DNA of 33,765 bases from NCBI GenBank assembly GCA_040380145.1, contig JBEIJQ010000015.1, positions 1-33,765 on the forward strand, written 5' to 3'. Shown piece by piece: positions 15,051 to 23,418 of the stretch (its first letter is position 1; every line of letters begins with the position of its first letter). The translations under genes and the position numbers were made by a program. The notes beneath the pieces are model-generated. The model was given only the letters and a program-made list of their open reading frames with translations. It did not search any database and was not told the origin of the DNA. The DNA is from JBEIJQ01 sp040380145. Its GTDB lineage: Bacteria > Bacteroidota > Bacteroidia > Chitinophagales > Saprospiraceae.

Positions 15051-16502
15051 ATGCTCCGAACTTTCCCCATTATTTGCCGGCGCTTGTGCATGGCCTTCTT
15101 GGCCTTCGCCAATGTATTGCCTTTCGCGGCGGTATATGCCCAATCGCTCCCCGATTCGTCGAGGCAACTCTCTCCGCAGCAGTTTATGGCGCTGGTGGAC
15201 GAGCACCATCCCTTGGCCAAACAAGCGGCCCTGTTGCCCGTGCGGGCCCAAGCTGGGCTGATGCGTGCCCGCGGCGGGTTCGACCCGAAATTGTCGGCCG
15301 AATGGTCCCAAAAACAATACGAGGGCAAAGAATACTACGGACTGCTGGACGCGGGGCTCAAGATCCCGCTCTGGGCGGGCGAGGCCAAAATCGGCTACTC
15401 TTGGTCGCAGGGACTTTACCTCAACCCCGAAGAAATCGTGCCGTTACAGGGACTTTCCCTGGCCGGAGTCCAATTTCCCCTGCTCCAAGGATTGCTGATA
15501 GACCAGCGCCGAGCGGATGTGCAACAAGCCCGGATTTTTGTGTCAGCCTCGGAAAACGAACGGCGAGCCATGCTCAACGATCTGTACCTGCACGCCGCCA
15601 CGACCTATTGGGACTGGGCGGGCGCCCATTCGGCCGTCGGCTTTTTCGAGACTTCCGTCCGGGTAGCCGGCGAGCGATTAGACGCCGTGCGGCAGAGTTT
15701 TCAATTAGGCGACCGACCGGCGATCGATACGACCGAGGCCCTGCTCAACCTGCAAGATCGCCTGTATCAACTCAATGCCGCCAAACTCCAGCGGCAAAAT
15801 GCCGCCCTGGCCCTGTCGGTTTTCTTGTGGACGGCCGATGGGCTTCCCCTCGAGGCGGATACCTCCCTGCGGCCGGTCGATCCATTCGCGCTGGCCGCCG
15901 AGGCGATCCCCTTCGATAGTCTGGCTTTTCTCGCGGCAGCTCTGCGAGAGGCCCATCCCCTGCTCGTGGAATATGCCTTCAAACTGAAGTCGCTCGATGT
16001 GGAGCGCCGCCTGAAAGCGGAAAAACTGAAACCCAAGCTCGATGCCGAATACAACGCCCTCGCCGAGGCGTTCAACTATGTCGGTGGCAACGAACCCTAT
16101 ACGCCCGCCATCGCCCAAAACTACAAATGGGGCGTCCGGTTCAGTATGCCGCTCTTTTTGCGCACCGAACGGGGCGACCTCGAAATGACCCGCGTCAAAC
16201 AGCGCGAGGCCGAACTGCAACTGGCGCTCAAGCAACGCGAACTGGAGGCCAAGGTGCAGCAAGCCGGCTTCAAAATCGCCACATACGCCGAGCAGATCGC
16301 GCTGTACCGCAGCACCGTGGAAAATTACCGACAACTGTTCGAGGCCGAGCGCTATCGTTTTTCGGTGGGGGAAAGTTCGCTTTTCTTGGTCAATTCACGC
16401 GAAAGCAAACTGCTGGAAGCGCAAGTGAAACTGCTCGAACTGTATGTTTCCTACCACCAGGCCCGCGCCGCCCTGGGCTGGGCCGCCGGATTGGTGGATT
16501 GA
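15051..16502 (+). CDS. TolC-family outer-membrane efflux protein
   Basis: The 483-residue protein has a signal peptide (cut near YAQS, residues 28-32) and the long amphipathic helices with repeating heptads seen in TolC/OEP channels. The two halves carry ELQLALKQRELEAKVQQAG and FSVGESSLFLVNSRESKLLEAQVKLLELYVSYHQARA; the latter is the hallmark C-terminal OEP segment. TolC proteins form trimeric outer-membrane ducts working with an inner-membrane pump and a periplasmic adaptor, neither of which is in view. The start is 36 bases after the E2 stop, so cotranscription is possible but the functions are unrelated. A convergent serine hydrolase gene follows. Confidence 0.85.
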   Translation: MLRTFPIICRRLCMAFLAFANVLPFAAVYAQSLPDSSRQLSPQQFMALVDEHHPLAKQAALLPVRAQAGLMRARGGFDPKLSAEWSQKQYEGKEYYGLLDAGLKIPLWAGEAKIGYSWSQGLYLNPEEIVPLQGLSLAGVQFPLLQGLLIDQRRADVQQARIFVSASENERRAMLNDLYLHAATTYWDWAGAHSAVGFFETSVRVAGERLDAVRQSFQLGDRPAIDTTEALLNLQDRLYQLNAAKLQRQNAALALSVFLWTADGLPLEADTSLRPVDPFALAAEAIPFDSLAFLAAALREAHPLLVEYAFKLKSLDVERRLKAEKLKPKLDAEYNALAEAFNYVGGNEPYTPAIAQNYKWGVRFSMPLFLRTERGDLEMTRVKQREAELQLALKQRELEAKVQQAGFKIATYAEQIALYRSTVENYRQLFEAERYRFSVGESSLFLVNSRESKLLEAQVKLLELYVSYHQARAALGWAAGLVD

Positions 16503-16595
16503 GGGAAAAAGAGCGTTTTTTTTCAAAAAACAAGGGTTTTCTTTCTTGGCAAAAATCCAAAACTACACGGCCACGGGCAAAAAATGCCCGGCTCT

Positions 16596-17912
16596 TCAAT
16601 GTTTGACGAAATTTTCCACATGAGTACCCATGTCCGTTTTGACGACGATAAAATAGGTTCCGGCGGGTAGATCCTCTATCGAAAAGTCGGCCTCTCGGCT
16701 TGATCGGAGCATTTCTCCCGTGGGGCGGAAGATCTGGATGTCCCGAATGTTTTGATGGGATACGCGGACGCTCAGCCGGCCGTTCGACGGATTGGGACAA
16801 ACGATCAAACGGTCGGCTGCCGGTTGTGCTCCATCTATGCCCATCGGAAAGTCCAAGACCGTGGAAAGCAGCTGTGTGGCCACCAGATACGGTTGGGCCG
16901 GGATCTGGTTGATGAGCACACAGATGATGATCCCCGATGCCGTATCATACACCATGGAGGATTTGTATCCGCCCCAAATATTGCCCCCGTGGTGCCAAAC
17001 GGTCCTGCCCAAAACCGAGGCCCGAAAAAGACCCACGCCATAACTGCCCGTGCCCACAAAGGTGGTCATCTCGGTCATAGCAGCAGGCCCCAGCACCTGA
17101 CCGCCCATCAGTGCTTGGTACCATTGCGCCATTTCTCCCGAGGTCGAGTACATGCCGCCCGCCGCCCAAGTCACGCTGTTGAGCGCCTTTCGGGGGATTC
17201 CGGAGTTGTCGATCCCGTCCTGCCACGGGTGTGCGACTGTGTACAAAACGCTGTCGTAAACATCCAGGAAGGTGCTGTCCAACTGCAAAGGCGTCAGGAT
17301 GCGGTCGTGCAACAGTTGCCCGTAGCTTTGGCCCGTGGCGCTTTCGGCGATCATCCCCGCCAGTTGGTAATTGGTGCTGCAGTATGCCCAATCGGTTCCC
17401 GGGGCAAACATGGGGGGGCCTACCCACATCATCACCTCGGCCTGCGTGAAAATGCGGTAGGGATCGGTCAAAACAGAATCTCCATAGCCGACCACATCGG
17501 CCGCGTTGGCCAGACCGCTGGTGTTGTTGAGCAGTTGCCGGATCGTGATGTTGGAGTCTATGTTGCTGTTGGGCAGAGATAGATACTCGTGCAGCGAGTC
17601 GTCCAGATGGATGATGTTGTCTTCGGCCAGTTGGAGCATGAGGACACCGGTGAACAACTTGGTGTTGCTCGCTATGCCAAACTCCATTTCGGAGTTTATG
17701 GGCGTACCGGGGTGGGAAATACCCGTCACGCCTTTCCACGAGCCCTGTCCCGGGTAGATGATGCACGCCGAGATCCCCCGGATGTTGTTGTTGGCCCGAA
17801 TGGTGTCGAGGGTGTATTGCAGGCGTGCAGCCAATTGGGGATCAAAGTTTTGCGCTTGCAAAGCATTGGGGAGTACCCAAAGGGAAACAGCAAGGAACCA
17901 TATTTTTTTCAT
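16596..17912 (-). CDS. Secreted serine hydrolase (beta-lactamase/DD-peptidase class C) with T9SS sorting domain
   Basis: The 438-residue protein has a signal peptide (cut near LQAQN, residue 21) and a class-C beta-lactamase/PBP4-like hydrolase domain. The nucleophile motif is SNTK (S82, K85), the second element is AYCSTNYQLAG, and the third is HHGG within TVWHHGGNIWGGY. Where active members often read Y-S-N, this one reads Y-C-S (177-179), though the following TNY is kept. The last 75 residues, starting VCPNPSNGRLSV and ending GTYFIVVKTDMGTHVENFVKH, are a type-A T9SS C-terminal sorting domain, so the enzyme is probably exported across the outer membrane and anchored or released. Substrates of such proteins include peptides, esters and lactams, and none can be chosen here. 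Confidence 0.88.
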   Translation of the reverse strand: MKKIWFLAVSLWVLPNALQAQNFDPQLAARLQYTLDTIRANNNIRGISACIIYPGQGSWKGVTGISHPGTPINSEMEFGIASNTKLFTGVLMLQLAEDNIIHLDDSLHEYLSLPNSNIDSNITIRQLLNNTSGLANAADVVGYGDSVLTDPYRIFTQAEVMMWVGPPMFAPGTDWAYCSTNYQLAGMIAESATGQSYGQLLHDRILTPLQLDSTFLDVYDSVLYTVAHPWQDGIDNSGIPRKALNSVTWAAGGMYSTSGEMAQWYQALMGGQVLGPAAMTEMTTFVGTGSYGVGLFRASVLGRTVWHHGGNIWGGYKSSMVYDTASGIIICVLINQIPAQPYLVATQLLSTVLDFPMGIDGAQPAADRLIVCPNPSNGRLSVRVSHQNIRDIQIFRPTGEMLRSSREADFSIEDLPAGTYFIVVKTDMGTHVENFVKH

Positions 17913-18021
17913 GCAGAAAAATTTTTGAGGCGAAATCGGAACTTGGACACTCTTGGAAGGCCAGAGTTTAATCCTGGAGGTTCGCTCACAAAAGACGCAT
18001 TTTCTTTTTCAAAAAACCGGA

Positions 18022-19299
18022 TCAACCCACGGTGACGAGGGTGTAATCTTGTGGATCGAGGTAGCGTTGGGCAAGATCTTGGAGCTGGTGGGCGGTGATG
18101 TTGCGCACGGTGTCCACGAAACGGTCGTAAAACGACAGGTCGAGACCTTCCACGGCCAAATCGCGCATGGCCTCCGACACATTGAATGGACCGTCGAAAG
18201 CGCGCAGGGCGTTGCCGAGCAGATAGTTGCGCACCATAGCGAGCTCTTCGGCACCCAACGGTTCGTCGCAGAGGCGGCGCATTTCGTGGCGGATCTCGCG
18301 CACGGCGTCCTCGCGGATGGCTTTGTCCACCTCGGTGCCCACATACAGGTAACCGCTGTGCTCCATCGTTTCGAGGGCCGAATACACGCCGTAGGTATAG
18401 CCTTTTTCTTCGCGCAGGTTGCTCATCAGACGGGCCCCGAAATAGCCGCCGAGGACGGTGTTCAGCACATACATGCCCTGATAATCGGGATGTTTTTTGG
18501 TGAACAGTTTTCTGCCCAGCCGAATGGCCGTTTGGGAAGATTTTTCTTTTTCGAGGTGTTTTTCCCTCGGGCCTTCGGGACCGATCGGGTGAACGGGGCG
18601 CGGCGCCGGACCGTGGGCCGGGAAGCCCTGCGAGAAAGCCTCGCCGATCAGGTCCAAGATCGGTTCACTGGTTTTGCCGGCCACGAACAAGTGGGTGTTG
18701 GCCGCGAGGTAATGCGCCGAGAAATGGGCGTGCAGGTCCTCTGGCCGGAGATCGTCGTACATGCCCACCACGCTGTTGTAACCATACGGATGTCGATCGC
18801 CGAAGAGCAGTTCGGTGAGTTCGCGGTAAGCCACCACATCTACTTTTTCCAGGTCCACGATCAAGCGCTGTTTGCTCCGCCGCACATACTCGGCCAATTC
18901 CGCCGGAGCGAATGTGGGCCGGGTGAGCATTTCGTGGAAAAGGGGCAGCAGGTGGGGCAGGTGCTTGGTGAGACAGTACAAGTTGAGCCCGGTGGTGTCG
19001 AAACCGTCCTCTATGCGGAGGGTGGCGCCGTAGTAATCGAGCATTTCGGAAATCTGCTCGGCGCTGCGGTCGTGGGTTCCCTCGCGGAGCATCCAAGCGG
19101 TGGCGCGGGCGACCAAAGGACGGGATTCGTACCAGCGGCCGGCGGCGAAAACGGCTTCGATGCGGACAAAATCCTGGGTGCCCAAGCGGATATCGTACAT
19201 CGGCACGCCGTTGGACAAGCGGCTGATCTGCGGCCTGGGGATCCGGATTTCGCGAATGTCCGCCAAAGGCGGCCGAGGCACGGTAGGCAATTTTTTCAA
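18022..19299 (-). CDS. M16-family peptidase-like protein lacking the zinc motif
   Basis: The 425-residue protein has the pitrilysin (M16) two-lobed fold. The N-terminal lobe contains SNGVPMYDIRLG and VRIEAVFAAGRWYE, and the C-terminal lobe contains LNTVLGGYFGARLMSNLREEKGYTYGVYS, including the R/Y pair that helps orient substrate. The HxxEH zinc site, expected where WMLREGTHDRS stands, is missing, so this is a non-catalytic subunit type, normally paired with an active M16 partner. No partner gene is adjacent. No signal peptide is evident. The best start is TTG at 19299 (reading KKLPTVPRPP next); there is no in-frame ATG or GTG between the upstream stop and this TTG, and a GTG six codons downstream is possible. 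dnaA ends 40 bases upstream. Confidence 0.88.
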   Translation of the reverse strand: MKKLPTVPRPPLADIREIRIPRPQISRLSNGVPMYDIRLGTQDFVRIEAVFAAGRWYESRPLVARATAWMLREGTHDRSAEQISEMLDYYGATLRIEDGFDTTGLNLYCLTKHLPHLLPLFHEMLTRPTFAPAELAEYVRRSKQRLIVDLEKVDVVAYRELTELLFGDRHPYGYNSVVGMYDDLRPEDLHAHFSAHYLAANTHLFVAGKTSEPILDLIGEAFSQGFPAHGPAPRPVHPIGPEGPREKHLEKEKSSQTAIRLGRKLFTKKHPDYQGMYVLNTVLGGYFGARLMSNLREEKGYTYGVYSALETMEHSGYLYVGTEVDKAIREDAVREIRHEMRRLCDEPLGAEELAMVRNYLLGNALRAFDGPFNVSEAMRDLAVEGLDLSFYDRFVDTVRNITAHQLQDLAQRYLDPQDYTLVTVG

Positions 19300-19339
19300 A
19301 GGTCCGTCGTGTTTAAGGGAAAATGAAAAGAGGGGTCGA

Positions 19340-20773
19340 TCAGCCCTCGGTCACACCCAACTTGATTTTCTTTTCGATGTCCTGCACCCTGCCCTGAAAA
19401 GCCTGATCGGATTCGAGCAGGTCTTGGACGGCCTTGCAGGAGTGGATGACCGTGCTGTGGTCGCGGCCGCCGAAGTATTCGCCGATCACCTTGAGGGATT
19501 GATTGGTGAGGTTTTTGGCGAGATACATCGAAAGTTGCCGGGCCATCACGATGTTGCGCTTGCGGGTCTTGTCTCTCATCTCTTCTTGGGTGACATCGAA
19601 ATGCTCGGCCACCACTTTTTGGATGAAATCGAGGGTTATTTCCTTGGAAATACTGAGCACAAAATGGCGGAGCACATCGCGGGCGAGATCGAGGTCGATG
19701 TCGCGGTTGTTGAGGGCGGCCTGTGCCAACAGGGAAATGAGCACCCCCTCCAGTTCGCGGATGTTGGACTTGACATTGAAGGAAATGAACTCGGCGACGT
19801 GGTATGGGATCTCGATCCCCTCGGCGTTCATTTTCTTTTCGAGGATGGCCATGCGGGTCTCCAGATCGGGCGTCTGCAAATCGGCGCTGAGCCCCCACTT
19901 GAAACGCGAGATCAGGCGCTCTTCCATGCCCTCGAGTTCTTTGGGCGGTCGGTCGGATGTGAGGATGAGCTGCTTGCCGTTTTGATGCAGGTGGTTGAAG
20001 ATGTGGAAAAAAATCTCCTGCGTGCGGGTCTTGTTCGACAAAAACTGGATATCGTCGATGATGAGTACATCCACGAGCTGGTAAAAATTGACGAAGTCCT
20101 GTACGGCGTTGTTTTTGAGCGCTTCGATGAACTGGTTGGTGAACACATCGGAGGAGACATAGAGCACATTTTTATCGTCGAAGCGCTTGCGCACTTCGTT
20201 GCCGATGGCGTGTGCGAGGTGGGTTTTGCCGAGGCCGACCGAGCCGAAGACAAAAAGCGGATTGAAGGCTGTTTCGCCCGGGCGTTTGGCCACGGCGATG
20301 CCGGCGGAGCGCGCCAGCCGGTTGCATTCCCCCTCGATGAAGTTGTCGAGGGTGTAGTTTTCGTTGAGCTGCGAAGGGATGCGGATCTTTTTGATCCCCG
20401 GGATGACGAACGGATTTTTGATCTGCTCGGCCGGGAACTGCTGCCCGGCCATCTCTTGATGGTCGCGCGAAGAAGCCTTGGTCACTTGGGCATTTCCGCC
20501 CACGGATGAATTTTCGTTGGCGCGCGGCACGAGGTATTCCAATTTCGCTTTTTCGCCCAACTCTTGGCGAAGGGTTTTTTTCAACACGCCCACATAATGC
20601 TCCTCGAGCCACTCATAGAAAAACTTGTTCGGCACCTGAATGGTCAGGACCATCTCCTCCAAGCGGACGGGTTTGATGGGCACAAACCAGGTGCGGTAGC
20701 TCTGGGGATTCACTTGTTTTTGTATGGTCTGCAGACAGCTGTTCCAAACCGTGATGTGGTCATTTTCCACCAT
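19340..20773 (-). CDS. dnaA: Chromosomal replication initiator DnaA
   Basis: The 477-residue protein shows all four DnaA domains. Domain I spans about 1-80 (VWNSCLQTIQKQVNPQSYRTWF), domain II is a short variable linker (85-125), and domain III is the AAA+ module with YTLDNFIEG, Walker A GSVGLGKTH (177-185) and Walker B VLIIDDIQF (236-244). Domain IV binds DnaA boxes through GGRDHSTVIHSC (435-446). DnaA-ATP assembles on oriC and unwinds it. The ATG at 20773 matches the family start. Unlike in Bacillus, no dnaN follows: the downstream neighbour is the M16 protein. The likely origin lies about 9 kb away at 29.5-30.15 kb, and three parS sites lie 0.75-0.9 kb upstream of the gene. Confidence 0.97.
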   Translation of the reverse strand: MVENDHITVWNSCLQTIQKQVNPQSYRTWFVPIKPVRLEEMVLTIQVPNKFFYEWLEEHYVGVLKKTLRQELGEKAKLEYLVPRANENSSVGGNAQVTKASSRDHQEMAGQQFPAEQIKNPFVIPGIKKIRIPSQLNENYTLDNFIEGECNRLARSAGIAVAKRPGETAFNPLFVFGSVGLGKTHLAHAIGNEVRKRFDDKNVLYVSSDVFTNQFIEALKNNAVQDFVNFYQLVDVLIIDDIQFLSNKTRTQEIFFHIFNHLHQNGKQLILTSDRPPKELEGMEERLISRFKWGLSADLQTPDLETRMAILEKKMNAEGIEIPYHVAEFISFNVKSNIRELEGVLISLLAQAALNNRDIDLDLARDVLRHFVLSISKEITLDFIQKVVAEHFDVTQEEMRDKTRKRNIVMARQLSMYLAKNLTNQSLKVIGEYFGGRDHSTVIHSCKAVQDLLESDQAFQGRVQDIEKKIKLGVTEG

Positions 20774-21510
20774 GGTCGATATATGTTGAAGGGAAAGATC
20801 CCGTGATTGAAAAGAGGTTTCCGAATGCGCTTCGAAAGGCCGTGCAAGTTGCAAAAAAATTCCCGTTCACTCTCCCAGACAGCATATTTTAAAGGGATTT
20901 TCTCTTTGCAAAAGAGAGCTCCCCTTTTGTTTTTTTCGTTTACATAAAATTAACTTACAGAGTTTTGAAATCAACTGGCAGCCTTTTGTTTTTTTATAAA
21001 TAAACTTTATTATTATATTTTTTTTAAAAATATGAAAACATGAAAAAATCCTGCCGCCCCAGTTTATAAAGCTTCATTCGAAGCGATTTTTCTTGGGAAA
21101 AAGTTCTTGATCGCCGTTGATTTTTTGGTGTTATATGCTTTGATATTCTTAGATCCATTGCCTCGTCCGGCGCAAAATTTTTTGAAGCTAAAAGAAGCGA
21201 TCGGGATGGATTAGGTCCGAAGAGTGCGCCGATACCTTCATCAATGCATTTCGACAGCTTTATCTTTGAAGGCAAAGAACTGTGTCGCCGAAAAGGACCT
21301 TCAAAATGGTAGGGCCGATTATTTTGTCAGAATTGAGGCTTCAATTTTGTTCGACCCTCCAGCTCCATCAGATTTCCGTACGTGGGATCGAATTTCCTAA
21401 AACCGTTTTTTTCATTTCCCGCTAATGACCATTGGGGGAGACAAATACCCAAGCAATAAATCATGCCGCAAGGCACACGAAAACCCGATGATTTTACAGT
21501 CGTCTCACGA

Positions 21511-21546
21511 GCCTGTAGGATGTTCCACGTGAAACATCCTACAGGC
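21511..21546. repeat. 36-bp near-perfect palindrome enclosing a parS site
   Basis: Arms GCCTGTAGGATGTT (21511-21524) and AACATCCTACAGGC (21533-21546) surround the CCACGTGA centre. Seventeen of the eighteen symmetric base pairs match; the one break is C at 21525 against A at 21532, the same asymmetry as in the parS core. The palindrome therefore extends a 16-bp parS by 10 symmetric bases on each side. Confidence 0.85.
21521..21536 (+). other. parS site 1 (ParB binding)
   Basis: TGTTCCACGTGAAACA fits the conserved bacterial parS consensus TGTTnCACGTGAAACA fully. ParB loads here and spreads to organise the origin region for segregation. parA and parB are not in the window. Confidence 0.88.
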
Positions 21547-21578
21547 TAGGCTATTTTCAAAAATGAGGATTAGACGAT

Positions 21579-21594
21579 CGTTCCACGTGAAACC
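21579..21594 (+). other. parS-like site 2
   Basis: CGTTCCACGTGAAACC keeps the 14-base core GTTCCACGTGAAAC (21580-21593) and differs from consensus only at the two outermost bases. It lies 58 bases (start to start) from site 1 in the same orientation. Confidence 0.8.
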
Positions 21595-21667
21595 CAACGC
21601 CCACAATTTGCTTTTCGAGCAGAATGAAATAAGAAAAGCCAACAGAGATCATCTGCCAACAACTATG

Positions 21668-21683
21668 TGTTCCACGTGAAACA
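21668..21683 (+). other. parS site 3
   Basis: TGTTCCACGTGAAACA, identical to site 1 and in the same orientation, begins 89 bases after site 2. It ends one base before the stop codon of the leftward DUF6702 gene. Confidence 0.88.
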
Positions 21684-21684
21684 T

Positions 21685-22257
21685 TCAAAACCTGAACTGA
21701 CCGTTCTTGTTCCATAAATTCAACACGCAGCTTTCTTGACGACCATTGGCCTTGATCTTTACGATATTGGTCTGATCGTTGAAACGATCCACCAAAAGTG
21801 AATTGGAAAAGGAAATGTCGCTGAGGCGATCTACATCGGTAATTTCCAAATAGCACCAAAGCTCAAAGTCAGCACCGTCGGGAGATTCCTTTCCCACAAA
21901 CACAAACAATCGGGGAGAACCATTGACGATAAATTGGAGATGATCTCGTAAATAGTTCAACAAGTACTCGTTCGTTTCGGCCCGCTCGGCGGGTGTGGCC
22001 AAGAAAAAGCGTTTTCCGAATTGCTGTTCCATGGCAATATCGAGATCATCGGCAAACAGCTTCAAGGATATTTCCAACGTACGTTCGGATGGATTGTGCT
22101 CGACCAAACAGACGCTGGCATGGAATGGATGGGCGGTGCAGAAGGAGATACCGAAACTTGGTTCTGCACGATTGCCAACCAACGGCGCTATGGGAGAGGA
22201 GCCTCCGAAAATTGTCGTGCAGGACAAGAAAAAAGCGGAAAACACATCAAAAAACAT
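21685..22257 (-). CDS. DUF6702-family envelope protein
   Basis: The 190-residue protein starts with a hydrophobic segment (MFFDVFSAFFLSCTTIFG) and contains HPFHASVCLVEHNPSERTLEISLKLFADDLDIA. That HPFhxSv...hN...LEIs.KiF.DDl pattern is how I recognise DUF6702, a Bacteroidota family of unknown function. The N-terminal region before HPFH is longer than usual (about 42 residues), so the true mature start is unclear. In flavobacterial and related genomes I recall it beside HupE/UreJ and M1 peptidase genes; here HupE/UreJ is divergent and M1 follows it. Its stop codon abuts parS site 3, so ParB loading could affect its 3' end. Confidence 0.72.
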   Translation of the reverse strand: MFFDVFSAFFLSCTTIFGGSSPIAPLVGNRAEPSFGISFCTAHPFHASVCLVEHNPSERTLEISLKLFADDLDIAMEQQFGKRFFLATPAERAETNEYLLNYLRDHLQFIVNGSPRLFVFVGKESPDGADFELWCYLEITDVDRLSDISFSNSLLVDRFNDQTNIVKIKANGRQESCVLNLWNKNGQFRF

Positions 22258-22346
22258 GTACGATAAATTTTATTCGAAAACGGTTCGTGCAAATGTCGGA
22301 AATACTGCCTTAATTTCGCCGGTTGAAATAAACAACCCTTTCGGTC

Positions 22347-23384
22347 ATGTCACCCTTCCCCCTGTACTTCCCCTTGGGATTTAAGCACATCGTGGACCTG
22401 AACGCGTACGATCACCTGCTGTTTTTGGTGGCCTTGTGCGGTATGTACACGATCCACCATTGGAAACACCTGCTGGGACTGGTTACCTCTTTCAGCTTGG
22501 GGCATACGTTCACTTTGTCGCTGTGTGCCTTCGGGGTTATCCATCCCAATGTACACGTGGTGGAATTGTTGATCCCGCTGACCATTTTTGCTACCGCTTT
22601 CGGCAATGTGGCAAGTCCCGACAATCGGCGGTTGGTATTGAACAATGTAGGGTTCAAATACGCGCTGACCGGCCTTTTCGGATTGATCCACGGAATGGGG
22701 TTTTCCAACTATTTCGGAATGTTGGTCACCGGTGAAACGCATATCGGCCGTCCGTTGTTTTATTTTACCTTGGGCATCGAAATAGGACAAATTGCAATTG
22801 TCGGTGCAATACTTTTGGTAGCACGACTGATGACCTCGATCTTTTTTTTCAAAGCTCCGGAATGGAACCTTTTCCTATCGGGCATCGCAGCGGGAATTTC
22901 CTTTTTGATGGCCATTGAAAAAAGCGCGTTTTTGTATGTCGAACCGTTGACGGCAACCGTTCAGGTACAAGCCCCTGTGTGTGTTGAAAAAGCAGATGGA
23001 AGTGCAATGGTTTCAATACATGGAGGCGTGCCCGAATATCGCTACTACTGGTCGTCGGGGCATCAAGGGCCTACCGCCTCTCCCTTGGCACCGGGAACAT
23101 ATACCGTCACCGTGCAAGATTCCGAGAGAAAGGTATTCACGGCGACGGCCAACGTGCCCCAACCAGAACCATTTTCCGTTTCGATCGTTCCGGACAGTGT
23201 GGCCGTAAACTGGAGATATGGTGCCCGAGCCGCCGTGAACGGCGGAAAAGCCGGATTCAACTTCCAATGGTCCGACGGGCAAACGGACCAAAACGCCCAA
23301 AATTTGTTGCCCGGCCCCTGTTCGCTGACGGTGACCGACGCGAACGGATGCAGCGCCAGCGCAACCACCAAAGTCGGCCGTTGA
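22347..23384 (+). CDS. HupE/UreJ membrane protein with two C-terminal SprB-like repeats
   Basis: Residues 1-195 are a HupE/UreJ-type integral membrane domain with about six hydrophobic helices. It has conserved histidines in GFKHIVD (H14), YDHLLFL (H23), SLGHTFTL (H53) and GLIHGMGFS (112-120), which in HupE relatives are linked to nickel or other metal handling. Residues 205-270 and 276-343 are two beta-rich repeats of SprB type: the first reads IHGGVPEYRYYWSSGH and PLAPGTYTVTVQD, the second VNGGKAGFNFQWSDG and LLPGPCSLTVTDANGCSA. SprB repeats normally sit on surface adhesins, so a fusion to a metal-transporter-like membrane domain is unusual. The family is known; the joint role is not. The M1 peptidase gene starts 34 bases on and is probably cotranscribed. 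Confidence 0.82.
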   Translation: MSPFPLYFPLGFKHIVDLNAYDHLLFLVALCGMYTIHHWKHLLGLVTSFSLGHTFTLSLCAFGVIHPNVHVVELLIPLTIFATAFGNVASPDNRRLVLNNVGFKYALTGLFGLIHGMGFSNYFGMLVTGETHIGRPLFYFTLGIEIGQIAIVGAILLVARLMTSIFFFKAPEWNLFLSGIAAGISFLMAIEKSAFLYVEPLTATVQVQAPVCVEKADGSAMVSIHGGVPEYRYYWSSGHQGPTASPLAPGTYTVTVQDSERKVFTATANVPQPEPFSVSIVPDSVAVNWRYGARAAVNGGKAGFNFQWSDGQTDQNAQNLLPGPCSLTVTDANGCSASATTKVGR

Positions 23385-23418
23385 TTTTTTTGAAATCCCT
23401 TTTTTCAAATACACTCTT

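Larger units (their letters stand above)
20774..21684. other. AT-rich noncoding region between dnaA and the DUF6702 gene
   Basis: I see no convincing gene in these 911 bases. An 83-codon minus-strand frame at 21024-21275 has no family look and unusual composition. The part nearest dnaA (20870-21030) is very AT-rich and contains a TCTCTTT/AAAGAGA inverted repeat at 20901-20917 and a T7-ATAAA element at 20989-21000; the dnaA promoter should be here, but no clean TAnnTTTG box was found. The distal part carries three parS-like sites. No TTATCCACA DnaA box was seen, which argues against this being the origin itself. Confidence 0.6.

Noticed and set aside
16574..16590. CGGGCA/TGCCCG hairpin as terminator between the TolC and serine hydrolase genes
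   Set aside because: The stem is only six base pairs and no T-run follows on either strand.
21024..21275. 83-codon minus-strand frame in the dnaA upstream spacer
   Set aside because: No motif, no start context and AT-driven composition. I leave it as noncoding, with low certainty.
20774..21520. Origin of replication directly upstream of dnaA
   Set aside because: AT-rich and beside dnaA, but I found no TTATCCACA box, whereas 29.5-30.1 kb has at least thirteen exact or near boxes.
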